Counted from the stretch's first letter, positions 7,499 to 14,580 are shown. The stretch is 19,494 nt of DNA from Corynebacterium sp. (GCF_030530965.1 NZ_JAUMTY010000043.1:1-19494), one strand, 5' to 3'. Program-made: numbers and translations. Notes: a model not told the origin generated them from the letters alone.

Positions 7499-7570
7499 GA
7501 CGGCGTGATGACCGTGGTCGCCGGCCCCTTAAAGTGGCCCAGCTAAAGTGGCCAGGAGCGCCGTCTTTTT
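7499..7570 (+). ncRNA. Structured leader with terminator-like end, upstream of trxA
   Basis: GACGGCG (7499-7505) is fully complementary to CGCCGTC (7559-7565), which is followed directly by TTTTT (7566-7570). The enclosed 53 nt can fold further: TGGCC (7535-7539) with GGCCA (7550-7554), and the self-complementary GACCGTGGTC at 7510-7519. The word TAAAGTGGCC is repeated at 7530-7539 and 7544-7553, so two alternative pairings are possible. A closing stem, inner hairpins and a T run just 21 nt before the trxA start resemble an attenuator. I match no known riboswitch class. It could also be a long-loop terminator. Confidence 0.4.
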
Positions 7571-7591
7571 AAAACTAAGTGAAAGGAATTT

Positions 7592-7966
7592 ATGGCTACA
7601 GTTACTGTGACGAAGGACAATTTCACCGACACCGTTTCTAACGGCGTTGTTGCGCTGGACTTTTGGGCTGAATGGTGTGGCCCGTGCCGCATGTTCGGCC
7701 CGATTTTCGAGGAAGTCTCCGAGCAGTTCCCCGATGTGACGTTTGGCAAGGTCGACACGGAATCCAACCAGGAGATCGCGGGTTCGCTGGGAATCCAGTC
7801 CATCCCGACGCTCATGGTTTTTAGGGACAACGTTCTGGTCTACCGTCATGCGGGCGTCCACTCCGCTGGTCAGGTTAAAGACGTCATTGAACAGACAAAG
7901 AACCTGGATATGGATGAGGTTCGGAAGCAGATCGCGGAGCAGGAAGCTAAAGAGTCGGGGGAGTAG
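7592..7966 (+). CDS. trxA: Thioredoxin
   Basis: 124 residues. The redox-active site WCGPC is at 28-32 (C29, C32), the conserved cis-proline at P72 in SIPTL, and the buried Asp at D23 in ALDFWAEW. It reduces protein disulfides in the cytoplasm using electrons from thioredoxin reductase. The fold is complete by about residue 107; the last 17 residues (DEVRKQIAEQEAKESGE) are a charged helical extension. AAAGGA lies 5-6 nt before the ATG at 7592. No reductase gene is adjacent, so this may be one of several thioredoxins. It ends in a strong terminator. Confidence 0.96.
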   Translation: MATVTVTKDNFTDTVSNGVVALDFWAEWCGPCRMFGPIFEEVSEQFPDVTFGKVDTESNQEIAGSLGIQSIPTLMVFRDNVLVYRHAGVHSAGQVKDVIEQTKNLDMDEVRKQIAEQEAKESGE

Positions 7967-8010
7967 CGACGTAAACGTACGACTAGCCACATAGCATGCA
8001 CATAGCACGA

Positions 8011-8048
8011 CGCGCCCCAACCGTTGATGTATCGGTGGGGCGCGTTTT
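8011..8048 (+). terminator. Strong intrinsic terminator of trxA
   Basis: CGCGCCCCAACCG (8011-8023) pairs with CGGTGGGGCGCG (8033-8044) with one unpaired base, a loop of nine bases and then TTTT. It begins 44 nt after the trxA stop. Confidence 0.9.
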
Positions 8049-8164
8049 CGCACGTCACGGGGCCACTGCGAGAGTTAGTCGCCACGCAAAGCGCATGCTT
8101 GCACGTCGCAGATTTACCCGCGACGGCAGGCGCGCAATGAAGGAGCCACGTGCAACGTCGTTAC

Positions 8165-8263
8165 TTACTCGATGGTGGTGCCGTCGGGAATGACGGGGCC
8201 GGGGTTTCCGGAAATAGCCAGAAGATGCTCGGCAAGTGCGAGGATGCTGTTCAGAACGTCCAT
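8165..8263 (-). CDS. 32-residue amphipathic peptide
   Basis: ATG at 8263 to TAA at 8167-8165, with the ribosome site GGAGA (8272-8268) four to five nt before the start. The product begins MDVLNSILALAEHLLAIS and ends NPGPVIPDGTTIE. Residues 2-18 make an amphipathic helix: V, L, I, L, L, L, L and I on one side; D, N, S, E and H on the other. It carries no signal peptide. Size and character recall the tiny cell-wall channel proteins of corynebacteria (PorA/PorH class, 40-60 residues) or small helical membrane-active peptides, but I see no sequence match that proves either. It lies alone between trxA and pspA, antisense to both. Confidence 0.5.
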   Translation of the reverse strand: MDVLNSILALAEHLLAISGNPGPVIPDGTTIE

Positions 8264-8445
8264 GAGTTCTCCATTCTTTCTGTGGCACGGGTACGGGGAG
8301 ATGCCGGTCCTGCCGACGTCGCATCGCGTGAAACCTATTGATGTTCAGGCTGGATGGGTAATGTCGGTATGGATTGTGTGGTGGACTCGCCATCTGACAC
8401 GGACACGTGCTTCAGGATTGCTTACGATTGCGATCAATGGTGTTC

Positions 8446-8499
8446 ACAGTGCACTGTACGCCTGAACTGCAGAGCGCGCGTGAACCGCACAGTAGGTTC
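8446..8499. promoter_or_regulatory. Two palindromes in the pspA promoter region
   Basis: ACAGTGCACTGT (8446-8457) is a perfect 12-bp palindrome. GAACC (8482-8486) and GGTTC (8495-8499) form an inverted repeat with an 8-bp spacer. Both lie within 90 bp of the pspA start and are candidate operators for envelope-stress control. No sigma factor motif could be assigned with confidence. Confidence 0.4.
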
Positions 8500-8531
8500 G
8501 ACGGATGCTGACAGATGCTAAGGAGATTGTG

Positions 8532-9329
8532 ATGGCTAACCCCTTTTCAAAAGGGTGGAAATACGCGATGGCTAAGTTTGATAGCACCATTGATGAAAAA
8601 GCAGACCCGATGGTGCAGATCCAGCAGGCCACGGAGGCGGCGAAGAAACAGCACCAGGCTGTTGTGGAGCAAGCGTCGTCTGTGTTGGGGAATCAGCGGC
8701 AGATTGAGATGAAACTCAACCGGCTGATTAAGGATCAGGAAAGCCTCCAGTCTCAGGCGCAGAAAGCAGTGCAGCTTGCGGACAAAGCGTCGCAGGAGGG
8801 GGATGCCCAGCAGGCGAGCGAGTGGAATAGCACGGCTGAGGTGGTGGCATCGCAGCTGGTCAGCGTCGAACAGCAGATTGAGGAGACGAAGCAGCTTCAT
8901 CAGAGTAATGCTCAGGCCGCGGAGCAAGCCAAGGCGCAGGTGAAGAAGTCCGAGGCCCACCTGAAGGAGCAGTTGGGGCAGATTGATCAGCTTCGGGCCC
9001 AGGTCAATCAGACGAAGATGCAGGAAGAGTCGGCAAAGGCTGCAGAGTCGATGAATGCGCTGAGCGCGAAGGACGATTCTGTCCCGAGCCTGGATTCGGT
9101 GCGAGACAAGATTGAGCGTCGCTATGCGGATGCGCTCGGTAAGCAGGAGCTCACGGAGAGTTCGGTGGATACCCGCATGGCGGAGATCGAAACCGCTGGT
9201 CGTGATATCAAGGCGTCGGCTCGGTTGGAAGAGATTCGGGCACAGATGCATGGTGGGCAGGCTGGCGACCGTTCCTTGGATGCGGGGGATGCGCCGCAGG
9301 GTGAGCTTGATTCCGGTGAGCATAAGTAA
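8532..9329 (+). CDS. pspA: Phage-shock protein A (PspA/IM30) homologue
   Basis: 265 residues from ATG 8532, chosen because AGGAG (8521-8525) lies 6 nt before it; an in-frame ATG at 8505 has no such site. The protein is almost entirely helical coiled coil, rich in Gln, Ala, Glu and Lys, beginning MANPFSKGWKYAMAKFDSTI and continuing with the family's DEKADPMVQIQQA segment. PspA proteins coat the inner face of the damaged membrane, forming ESCRT-III-like rods that limit proton leakage. The closest well-known relative by architecture is the mycobacterial 35-kDa antigen Rv2744c. The gene is not followed by the mycobacterial partners (the Rv2743c and Rv2742c types), and no clgR is beside it, so it appears monocistronic. 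Confidence 0.9.
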   Translation: MANPFSKGWKYAMAKFDSTIDEKADPMVQIQQATEAAKKQHQAVVEQASSVLGNQRQIEMKLNRLIKDQESLQSQAQKAVQLADKASQEGDAQQASEWNSTAEVVASQLVSVEQQIEETKQLHQSNAQAAEQAKAQVKKSEAHLKEQLGQIDQLRAQVNQTKMQEESAKAAESMNALSAKDDSVPSLDSVRDKIERRYADALGKQELTESSVDTRMAEIETAGRDIKASARLEEIRAQMHGGQAGDRSLDAGDAPQGELDSGEHK

Positions 9330-9432
9330 TTCACCGACAATTTTTACCTCCCCGCAACCTACTTAATACGTTTTCCTGACAGTATGGGTGGGGTGCCGCG
9401 AACCCAGCGGCATCGACGTCGTCACATGTCCA

Positions 9433-9450
9433 CGTGGCCAACCCGCCACG
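9433..9450 (+). promoter_or_regulatory. Small hairpin upstream of the decarboxylase gene
   Basis: CGTGGC (9433-9438) pairs with GCCACG (9445-9450) around CAACCC, about 67 nt before the start codon. No T run follows, so a leader structure is more likely than a terminator. Confidence 0.3.
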
Positions 9451-9516
9451 CCGAGCACACGTGATGAACCCCTCGCCATACGATGCAGGCTCCACCGAGC
9501 CATGCGAAGGAGAACT

Positions 9517-11172
9517 ATGTACACAGTTGCTGATTACATTGCAGATCGCCTAGCTGAACTGCACATTAAGGATGTTTTTGGGGTCCCGGGTGATTTCAAC
9601 CTGGAGTTCCTGGATCACATTACGGGGCATGATGCGCTGCACTGGGTCGGCAACGCCAATGAGCTGAACGCGGGCTACGCGGCTGACGGGTACGCGCGCA
9701 TGAACGGCATCGGTGCCGTCGTCACGACTTTCGGCGTGGGTGAGCTCTCGGCCATCAACGCGATCGCTGGCTCGTTCTCGGAGAACGTCCCGGTGGTTCA
9801 CATTGTCGGCGCCCCGTCGAAGGATGCGCAGGCGTCCCGACGTCTGCTGCACCACAGCCTCGGCGATGGTGACTTTTCTCATTTCCGACGCATGGCTAGT
9901 GAGGTCACCTGCGCCGTTGCCGATCTAACTCCCGCGGACGCGGTGGACGAAGTGGACCGTGTACTCCGTGCGGTGCAGACACATCGGCGGCCCGGATACA
10001 TTGTGGTGCCTACCGACGTCGCCCGCGTCGAGGTTGAGCCGCCCTCGTCTCCTCTGGGTGGTGCCCGGTCCTACACCTCTAACCGCGCTCTGGCGGAGTT
10101 CCGCGCGGCTGCATCTGAGTTCTTGGAGGGCCGCGATGTGACGGTGTTGGCGGATCTCCTGGTTCACCGGATGGGCGCGACGGAAAACCTGAATCGGCTG
10201 CTCAGCGGCGGTATTCCTCATGCCACCTTGATGTGGGGCAAAACGCTCGTTAACGAGGAAGATCCGTTCTTCTTGGGCGTGTATGCGGGCGCGGCTTCCG
10301 AGCCCGACGTTCGCAAAGCTGTGGAGGGGGCGGATCGCCTGGTCATGGCCGGTGTTCGTTTTACCGATACGACGACCGCCAGCTTCAGCCAGAAGATCGA
10401 CCCTGCACGCTGTGTGGATATCGCCACTAATTACGCGAAGGTGGGCGATAAAACCTTCGCGCCGCTGAACATCGCTGATGCGTTGGACGCACTTGCTGAG
10501 CTTGCTCCGTCATTTGCGGATCGCGCGCCGGGGGCAGTTCCGGACCCGGAGCCGCACCACTGGGTGGCGGATGCTGATGAGCCCTTGGTCCAGGACGACG
10601 TGTGGCCGACTTTGGCCGGGGTGCTCACCGAGGGAAACATCGTTGTGGCTGATCAGGGCACCAGTTTCTTCGGCCTGGCGAAGATGCGTTTCCCAGCGGA
10701 CACGACCTTCATTGGCCAGCCGCTATGGGGCTCCATCGGGTACACGCTTCCCGCCGCGATGGGCGCCGGTCTCGCCTGCCCGGGGCGTCGCCCGGTGCTC
10801 GTTATTGGCGACGGCTCCGCGCAGCTGACGGTCCAGGAGCTCGGCACCTGGATGCGGGAAGGCGTCAACGGCGTCGTCATTGTGGTGAATAACGACGGCT
10901 ACGCGGTGGAGCGCTCGATTCACGGCGAGGACGCCGAGTACAACGACATCACGGCGTGGGATTGGCGGGTGATTCCCCAGGCCCTCGGCGGCACCGACGA
11001 CAAGGTCGTGACGCTGAAGGCCACCACGCGTGCAGAGCTCAACGACGCCTTTGAGAAGGCGCAGGACAACCAGGATCGCCTGGTGCTTATCGAGGTCTGC
11101 ACTGCGCCAAAGGACTACCCGAAGTTGCTGAAGAAAATCGGGAAGGCCATTAACGACGCCAACTCGAAGTAG
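9517..11172 (+). CDS. Thiamine-diphosphate 2-oxo-acid decarboxylase (pyruvate/indolepyruvate type)
   Basis: 551 residues from ATG 9517, with AAGGAG four nt upstream; the frame is open further upstream but that part is unrelated. It decarboxylates a 2-oxo acid to an aldehyde and CO2. Catalytic residues line up with Zymomonas pyruvate decarboxylase: D26 in GVPGD, E49 in NANELNA, the His pair H112-H113 in LHHSLGDG, and E465 in NNDGYAVE. The ThDP/Mg motif runs from GDGS (431-434) to NN (458-459). Substrate preference cannot be told from these motifs: pyruvate, indolepyruvate, phenylpyruvate and branched-chain oxo acids are all used by relatives. No dedicated alcohol dehydrogenase is adjacent. Confidence 0.92.
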   Translation: MYTVADYIADRLAELHIKDVFGVPGDFNLEFLDHITGHDALHWVGNANELNAGYAADGYARMNGIGAVVTTFGVGELSAINAIAGSFSENVPVVHIVGAPSKDAQASRRLLHHSLGDGDFSHFRRMASEVTCAVADLTPADAVDEVDRVLRAVQTHRRPGYIVVPTDVARVEVEPPSSPLGGARSYTSNRALAEFRAAASEFLEGRDVTVLADLLVHRMGATENLNRLLSGGIPHATLMWGKTLVNEEDPFFLGVYAGAASEPDVRKAVEGADRLVMAGVRFTDTTTASFSQKIDPARCVDIATNYAKVGDKTFAPLNIADALDALAELAPSFADRAPGAVPDPEPHHWVADADEPLVQDDVWPTLAGVLTEGNIVVADQGTSFFGLAKMRFPADTTFIGQPLWGSIGYTLPAAMGAGLACPGRRPVLVIGDGSAQLTVQELGTWMREGVNGVVIVVNNDGYAVERSIHGEDAEYNDITAWDWRVIPQALGGTDDKVVTLKATTRAELNDAFEKAQDNQDRLVLIEVCTAPKDYPKLLKKIGKAINDANSK

Positions 11173-11179
11173 GCGCTCT

Positions 11180-11217
11180 GACGCCCGATCCCGGTCATTC
11201 GCGCCGGGATCTGCGTC
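11180..11217. terminator. Convergent hairpin between decarboxylase and dprE2
   Basis: GATCCCGG (11187-11194) and CCGGGATC (11204-11211) are exactly complementary around a nine-base loop. The outer GACGC (11180-11184) and GCGTC (11213-11217) extend the stem across a small internal loop. It sits midway in the 56-bp gap between two converging genes and can fold on both strands. A T run is lacking, so efficiency is uncertain. Confidence 0.7.
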
Positions 11218-11228
11218 GCTAACTCCTC

Positions 11229-11990
11229 TTAGATAGGCAGTTTCCGCAGGATACCGGCAGGAATGTGAGCCAGGGCCATCATGACGTAGCGGAACAGCGG
11301 GTGGACCCAGATTACGGACTTGTTGTCGTCGACAGCTTTCGCGACGGCGGCCGCAACGTCTTCCTTATTGACGGTCAGCGGTGCGTCGTCAAGGCCTTCG
11401 GTCATCTGTGTGCGTACCTGGCCTGGGCGAACGACGAGGACGCGGACGCCACTGTCACGCAGCGCCTCGCCCAGCTGGCGGTAGAAACCGTCGAACCCGG
11501 CCTTGGTGGAGCCGTAGACGAAGTTGGAGCGTCGGACGACCTCACCGGCGACGGAGGAGATTGCCACGATCTGCCCGTGGCCCTGCTTCTTCATGGCCTG
11601 GCCGAGCAGAACACCGACGGACACTGAGCCCGTATAGTTGATCTCTGCAGCTTGAACGGCTTTTTCTTGGTTCTGCCACAGCTCTTCTTGGTCGCCCAAA
11701 ATGCCGAACGCAACGATGGCGAGGTCGATATCGCCGTGGCTGAAGGCCTCGTCGATGACGGCCTTGTGTGACTCGGTGTCGAGAGCATCGAAGTCGATAG
11801 TGCGAACCTCGGACGCCCCTGCTTTCTTCATCCGGTCAATCGCGGCGGGGAGGTCTTTGCTGTTCTTCCTGGCTGCGAGGGTGACGGTGGCGGAACCTCG
11901 GGAGAGGAATTTCTCGACGATGGCGAGGCCCATGTCCGACGTTCCCCCAAGGAGAAGGATGGATTGTGCGTGCCCAACGGCGTTAAGCAT
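11229..11990 (-). CDS. dprE2: Decaprenylphosphoryl-2-keto-beta-D-erythro-pentose reductase DprE2
   Basis: 253 residues from the ATG at 11990, the usual length and N-terminus (MLNAVG) of corynebacterial DprE2. It is an NADH-dependent SDR that completes epimerisation of decaprenyl-phospho-ribose to -arabinose, the sole arabinose donor for arabinogalactan. Visible: nucleotide loop GGTSDMG (15-21), catalytic S146 in SSVAGE, and Y159 with K163 in YGSTK. The C-terminus (PLFRYVMMALAHIPAGILRKLPI) is hydrophobic and may touch the membrane. GAAAGG (12007-12002) is the likely ribosome site, 11 nt upstream. It follows dprE1 by 91 bp. aftA, next to dprE2 in C. glutamicum and M. tuberculosis, is absent; the next gene is a convergent decarboxylase. 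Confidence 0.95.
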   Translation of the reverse strand: MLNAVGHAQSILLLGGTSDMGLAIVEKFLSRGSATVTLAARKNSKDLPAAIDRMKKAGASEVRTIDFDALDTESHKAVIDEAFSHGDIDLAIVAFGILGDQEELWQNQEKAVQAAEINYTGSVSVGVLLGQAMKKQGHGQIVAISSVAGEVVRRSNFVYGSTKAGFDGFYRQLGEALRDSGVRVLVVRPGQVRTQMTEGLDDAPLTVNKEDVAAAVAKAVDDNKSVIWVHPLFRYVMMALAHIPAGILRKLPI

Positions 11991-11993
11991 AAA

Positions 11994-12007
11994 GAAAGGA
12001 CCCTTTC
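11994..12007. repeat. Palindrome over the dprE2 ribosome site
   Basis: GAAAGG-AC-CCTTTC is a palindrome of two 6-bp arms. It includes the probable Shine-Dalgarno sequence of dprE2. In RNA the 2-nt loop is too tight for the full stem, so a DNA-level or chance origin is possible. Confidence 0.35.
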
Positions 12008-12012
12008 TATGT

Positions 12013-12036
12013 GCCGAGCCCGTCGCAGGGCCCGGC
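12013..12036 (-). promoter_or_regulatory. Hairpin between dprE1 and dprE2
   Basis: On the minus strand GCCGGGCCC (12036-12028) pairs with GGGCTCGGC (12021-12013) around TGCGAC. That gives nine pairs, one of them G-U; on the plus strand the same position would be an A-C mismatch. The structure therefore suits the dprE1-dprE2 transcript. Without a T run it may be an mRNA-stability or processing element rather than a terminator. Confidence 0.45.
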
Positions 12037-12081
12037 GGAGTAATGCAATTCGTGCAGTGAGTGTGGATTGGCCAGATCGGA

Positions 12082-13515
12082 TTAGTGCAGTTCCAGACGG
12101 CGGGACATGTCAGACGCGAACACGCCACTGGGGTCGATGGTGTTGCGGGTCTTCAGCCAGCTGTCCATCTTGGGGTACATCTTGTGGAAGTTTTCGGCCG
12201 AGGTACGAGATTCCTTCGCCAGGTAGAGGCGCCCACCGAATTCCATGACTCGTTTGTCCAGGTCATCCAGGAAGTCGCCGAGGCCGGGCTTGATGGGGAA
12301 GTCGACGCAGACGTTCCAGCCGGGCATCGGGTAGGAGAGGGGTGCGCGGTTGCCTTCACCGAACAGCTTGAAGACGTTGAGGGCGGAGTAGTGCCCGGAG
12401 CGCTGAATGTCGCGGACAATCTCTTTGAAGGGCTCGACGGCTTCGCGCGGGACCACAAACTGGTACTGCAGGAAGCCCTTGGAGCCGTACCCGCGGTTCC
12501 ACTCGCCGATGAGGTCGAGTGGCTGGTAGAACTGCGTCAGGTTCTGCACCTTGTTGCGGTACGTTCCGGACTTCAGCCACCACAGCTCACCGATGGACAT
12601 CATGGTCAGCTTGTTCATGGTGAAGTTCGGGAAGATGTCCGGGACCGTCATCAACTGGGGCGCGTTGAACTTCAACGGCTTTTTCGCCAGCTTGGGGGCG
12701 TATTCCTTCAACTGATCCAGCGTGGCCAGGGATCCGCGGGAAATAGCGGCACGGCCCAGCTTCGGTTCGGGAGAAATAGCGTCGAACCATGCCGACGAGT
12801 AGGTGTAGTTCTTCTCGGAACCGTCAGAGTGGAATTCGATGGTTTCGTCTAGCGACGCGGTCATGTCGCCGTCAGCAATGAAGTAGGCCGTTTCGGTGCG
12901 GGTCATCGCGATGCGTGCGCGCACAATGATGCCGGTGAGGCCCATGCCGCCGACGGTTGCCCAGAAGAGTTCGCCATCTGGGTCGTCGGCGCTGCCCTCT
13001 GGCTCGAGGTGCAGGATGCGACCGTCGGCAACCAGAAGTTCCATGGAGGCGACGTGGTTACCGAAGGAACCGGCGGAGTGGTGGTTCTTGCCGTGAATAT
13101 CCGGGCCGATAGCACCGCCGATGGTGACCTGCCGGGTGCCGGGAAGCACCGGAACCCACAACCCGTAGGGGAGTGCGGCTTTCATGAGTTGGTCGAGGGT
13201 GACGCCACCGTCGACGTCGGCAATAGCCGTGTCCGGGTCGATGGAGTGGATTTCATTGAGCGCAGCCATGTCGACAACAAGACCACCGCTGTTCTGGGCC
13301 GGGTCGCCGTAGGAACGGCCCAGACCACGGGCGATCACGCCACGCTTGAGGTAGTCGGGCTTGTCCTCGTTCTGTTCGGCAACCTCCCGCACTGCGCGGG
13401 CAATCAGGTCCAGGTCAGGCGTGGACAGGACTTCACTAGAAGCCGGCTGAGTGCGCCCCCACCCTGTGAGACGACGGTGCTCTAGCGGTAGTTGATCTGT
13501 CGTGGTTGAGCTCAC
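12082..13515 (-). CDS. dprE1: Decaprenylphosphoryl-beta-D-ribose 2'-oxidase DprE1
   Basis: 477 residues from GTG at 13515; AAAGAG lies 6 nt upstream and AAGGAG 12 nt upstream. This FAD enzyme oxidises decaprenyl-phospho-ribose at C2'; with DprE2 it makes decaprenyl-phospho-arabinose. FAD-binding motifs: RGLGRSYGD, GTRQVTIGGAIGPDIHGKNHH and GGMGLTGII. The substrate end keeps FKLFGEGNRAPLSYPMPGWNVCVDFPIK-type sequence, with C403 matching Cys387 of M. tuberculosis DprE1, the residue benzothiazinones bind covalently, and N401 matching Asn385. The conserved Lys in RLYLAKESR (Lys418 in M. tuberculosis) is present. It is slightly longer than the 461-residue mycobacterial enzyme, mostly at the N-terminus and in an insertion around DKPDYLKRG. 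Confidence 0.97.
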   Translation of the reverse strand: MSSTTTDQLPLEHRRLTGWGRTQPASSEVLSTPDLDLIARAVREVAEQNEDKPDYLKRGVIARGLGRSYGDPAQNSGGLVVDMAALNEIHSIDPDTAIADVDGGVTLDQLMKAALPYGLWVPVLPGTRQVTIGGAIGPDIHGKNHHSAGSFGNHVASMELLVADGRILHLEPEGSADDPDGELFWATVGGMGLTGIIVRARIAMTRTETAYFIADGDMTASLDETIEFHSDGSEKNYTYSSAWFDAISPEPKLGRAAISRGSLATLDQLKEYAPKLAKKPLKFNAPQLMTVPDIFPNFTMNKLTMMSIGELWWLKSGTYRNKVQNLTQFYQPLDLIGEWNRGYGSKGFLQYQFVVPREAVEPFKEIVRDIQRSGHYSALNVFKLFGEGNRAPLSYPMPGWNVCVDFPIKPGLGDFLDDLDKRVMEFGGRLYLAKESRTSAENFHKMYPKMDSWLKTRNTIDPSGVFASDMSRRLELH

Positions 13516-13638
13516 TTCTAACTCTTTCTCCTTGGTACGTCAGATTGGTTGTGCGCGATCACACGAGCGTGGGAGCCTCTGTGGCGATCTCGGCCGGAGC
13601 CGTGAGCGGCCACAAAGCCTCCTGCGCTACCACCCGTA

Positions 13639-13664
13639 TAGTTCTACGCCATAGTTTTACGCCT
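13639..13664. repeat. Tandem 13-bp repeat upstream of dprE1
   Basis: ATAGTTCTACGCC and ATAGTTTTACGCC follow each other without a gap, 12 of 13 bases identical. The pair lies about 125-150 bp upstream of dprE1 and downstream of the 78-residue gene, in the only spacer that could hold a dprE1 promoter. The 13-bp period is slightly more than one helical turn. It could be a regulator-binding site. Confidence 0.55.
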
Positions 13665-13729
13665 GTCGCAGTGATAGGCGAGTATCGACTTGATGGGAGC
13701 CGACACCGGGAAGACGGGTAAAGACGGGG

Positions 13730-13966
13730 TTAGTAGAGGTTCATGATGTCGCGTATCTCTTCGGGCAACATGTCCACGCTGGTAATGAGCGGCCCATCAT
13801 ATTCCCTGAGCAGGTCATTTACCCGTTGCCGGGACGAACTATCCAAGATAGGTAGCTCTTCGGCCATCATCCGCGTCATGGGCACGTCCAGCGGGACTGT
13901 GGTGCGTTCCGCAGCTTCATACGTGGCGGCCGCAGCTTTGTCAGCCGCTGATTTTCGTCCGAACAT
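13730..13966 (-). CDS. 78-residue protein of unknown function
   Basis: Starts at ATG 13966 with AGGGGG a few nt before it. The product is soluble and acidic overall, with a basic Ala-rich N-terminus (MFGRKSAADKAAAATYEAAER) and then a helical, Met- and Leu-containing body (VPMTRMMAEELPILDSSSRQ, VNDLLREYDGPLITSVDMLP, EEIRDIMNLY). There is no signal or membrane segment. I do not recognise a family. It has good coding character and lies on the same strand as dprE1, 214 bp upstream, so it may be separately transcribed from a promoter near the 18-bp palindrome. Confidence 0.7.
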   Translation of the reverse strand: MFGRKSAADKAAAATYEAAERTTVPLDVPMTRMMAEELPILDSSSRQRVNDLLREYDGPLITSVDMLPEEIRDIMNLY

Positions 13967-13986
13967 GCCCCCTAGTGTACGGGGTG

Positions 13987-14004
13987 ACGCTGAAATTTCA
14001 GCGT
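13987..14004. promoter_or_regulatory. 18-bp perfect palindrome before the 78-residue gene
   Basis: ACGCTGAAATTTCAGCGT has two exact 9-bp arms with no spacer. It lies 20 bp upstream of the ATG at 13966. The AAATTT centre leaves no room for an RNA loop, which favours a dimeric protein operator over a terminator. Confidence 0.6.
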
Positions 14005-14148
14005 TGCTGTGACCGGGATTTCATTATCGACGCTGCGCTGGGGTCTTTTCGGTCGTCATCGCCCTGGTCGAATCGCGTAGCTGTTACTTAGCTTCAGCCC
14101 TGGAAGCGTGCAAAGGGATCGGTGGTGCTGTCGGTCTGTGGTTGGTAT

Positions 14149-14580
14149 TCAACGCGCTTGATGTTCCCAAGAAATATCGTCGCCAAATGAGGACGCCCAT
14201 TCAAAAGCTAGTTTGTTGCTCGTCGCTCGATGGCCTTCGAGCAGACCAGCCGCGGCCAAGAGCGCCGATCCCGTACAAACTGATGCCACTATCTCCGATC
14301 GAGTTCCAATATCCGTTAGCCAAGACAAGAACGATTTGTCGTGAGCCAACGTCCGTGTTCCCATACCTCCGGGAACCAAGATGATATCGGGATCGTTAAG
14401 CTCGCCGTACTCCAATTCTGCAGTCACTTCACCGCCTTGAGCGCTTCGGACGGGGCCAGTTCGCTCAGCTACCAGTTCAATTTTTACATCGGGGATTGCG
14501 CTGAAGAACTCTTTAGGGCCGAACGCATCAAACAACTCGAATCCGTCAAAAAGTATTACCGCGCGGTGCCTTTGAGTTTC
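14149..14580 (-). pseudogene. DJ-1/PfpI family gene remnant
   Basis: The reading frame holds the first two thirds of a DJ-1/PfpI (GATase1-like) protein: VILFDGFELFDAFGPKE, PDIILVPGGMGTRTL, and SVCTGSALLAAAGLLEGHRA with the nucleophilic Cys. The frame is open from just after a TAG at 14628-14626, yet it contains no ATG or GTG before the conserved VILFDGFEL. The first possible start, TTG at 14535, lies inside that motif and lacks a ribosome site. At the other end the frame stops after ISWEHQAR, losing about 60 residues including the usual SAGID region. Start and C-terminus are both missing, so I call it a decaying fragment. It lies just downstream of the phytase-like gene on the same strand. 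Confidence 0.75.

Noticed and set aside
8099..8155. TTGCACGT / ACGTGCAA inverted repeat downstream of the 32-residue gene
   Set aside because: The loop is 41 nt with no T run on the minus strand; too weak to call a terminator.
12061..12852. 263-residue plus-strand frame opposite dprE1
   Set aside because: Antisense shadow of a well-identified gene, with no ribosome site.
13553..13566. GlxR/CRP-like site TGTG...CACA upstream of dprE1
   Set aside because: The half-sites are 2 bp too close for the TGTGA-N6-TCACA consensus.
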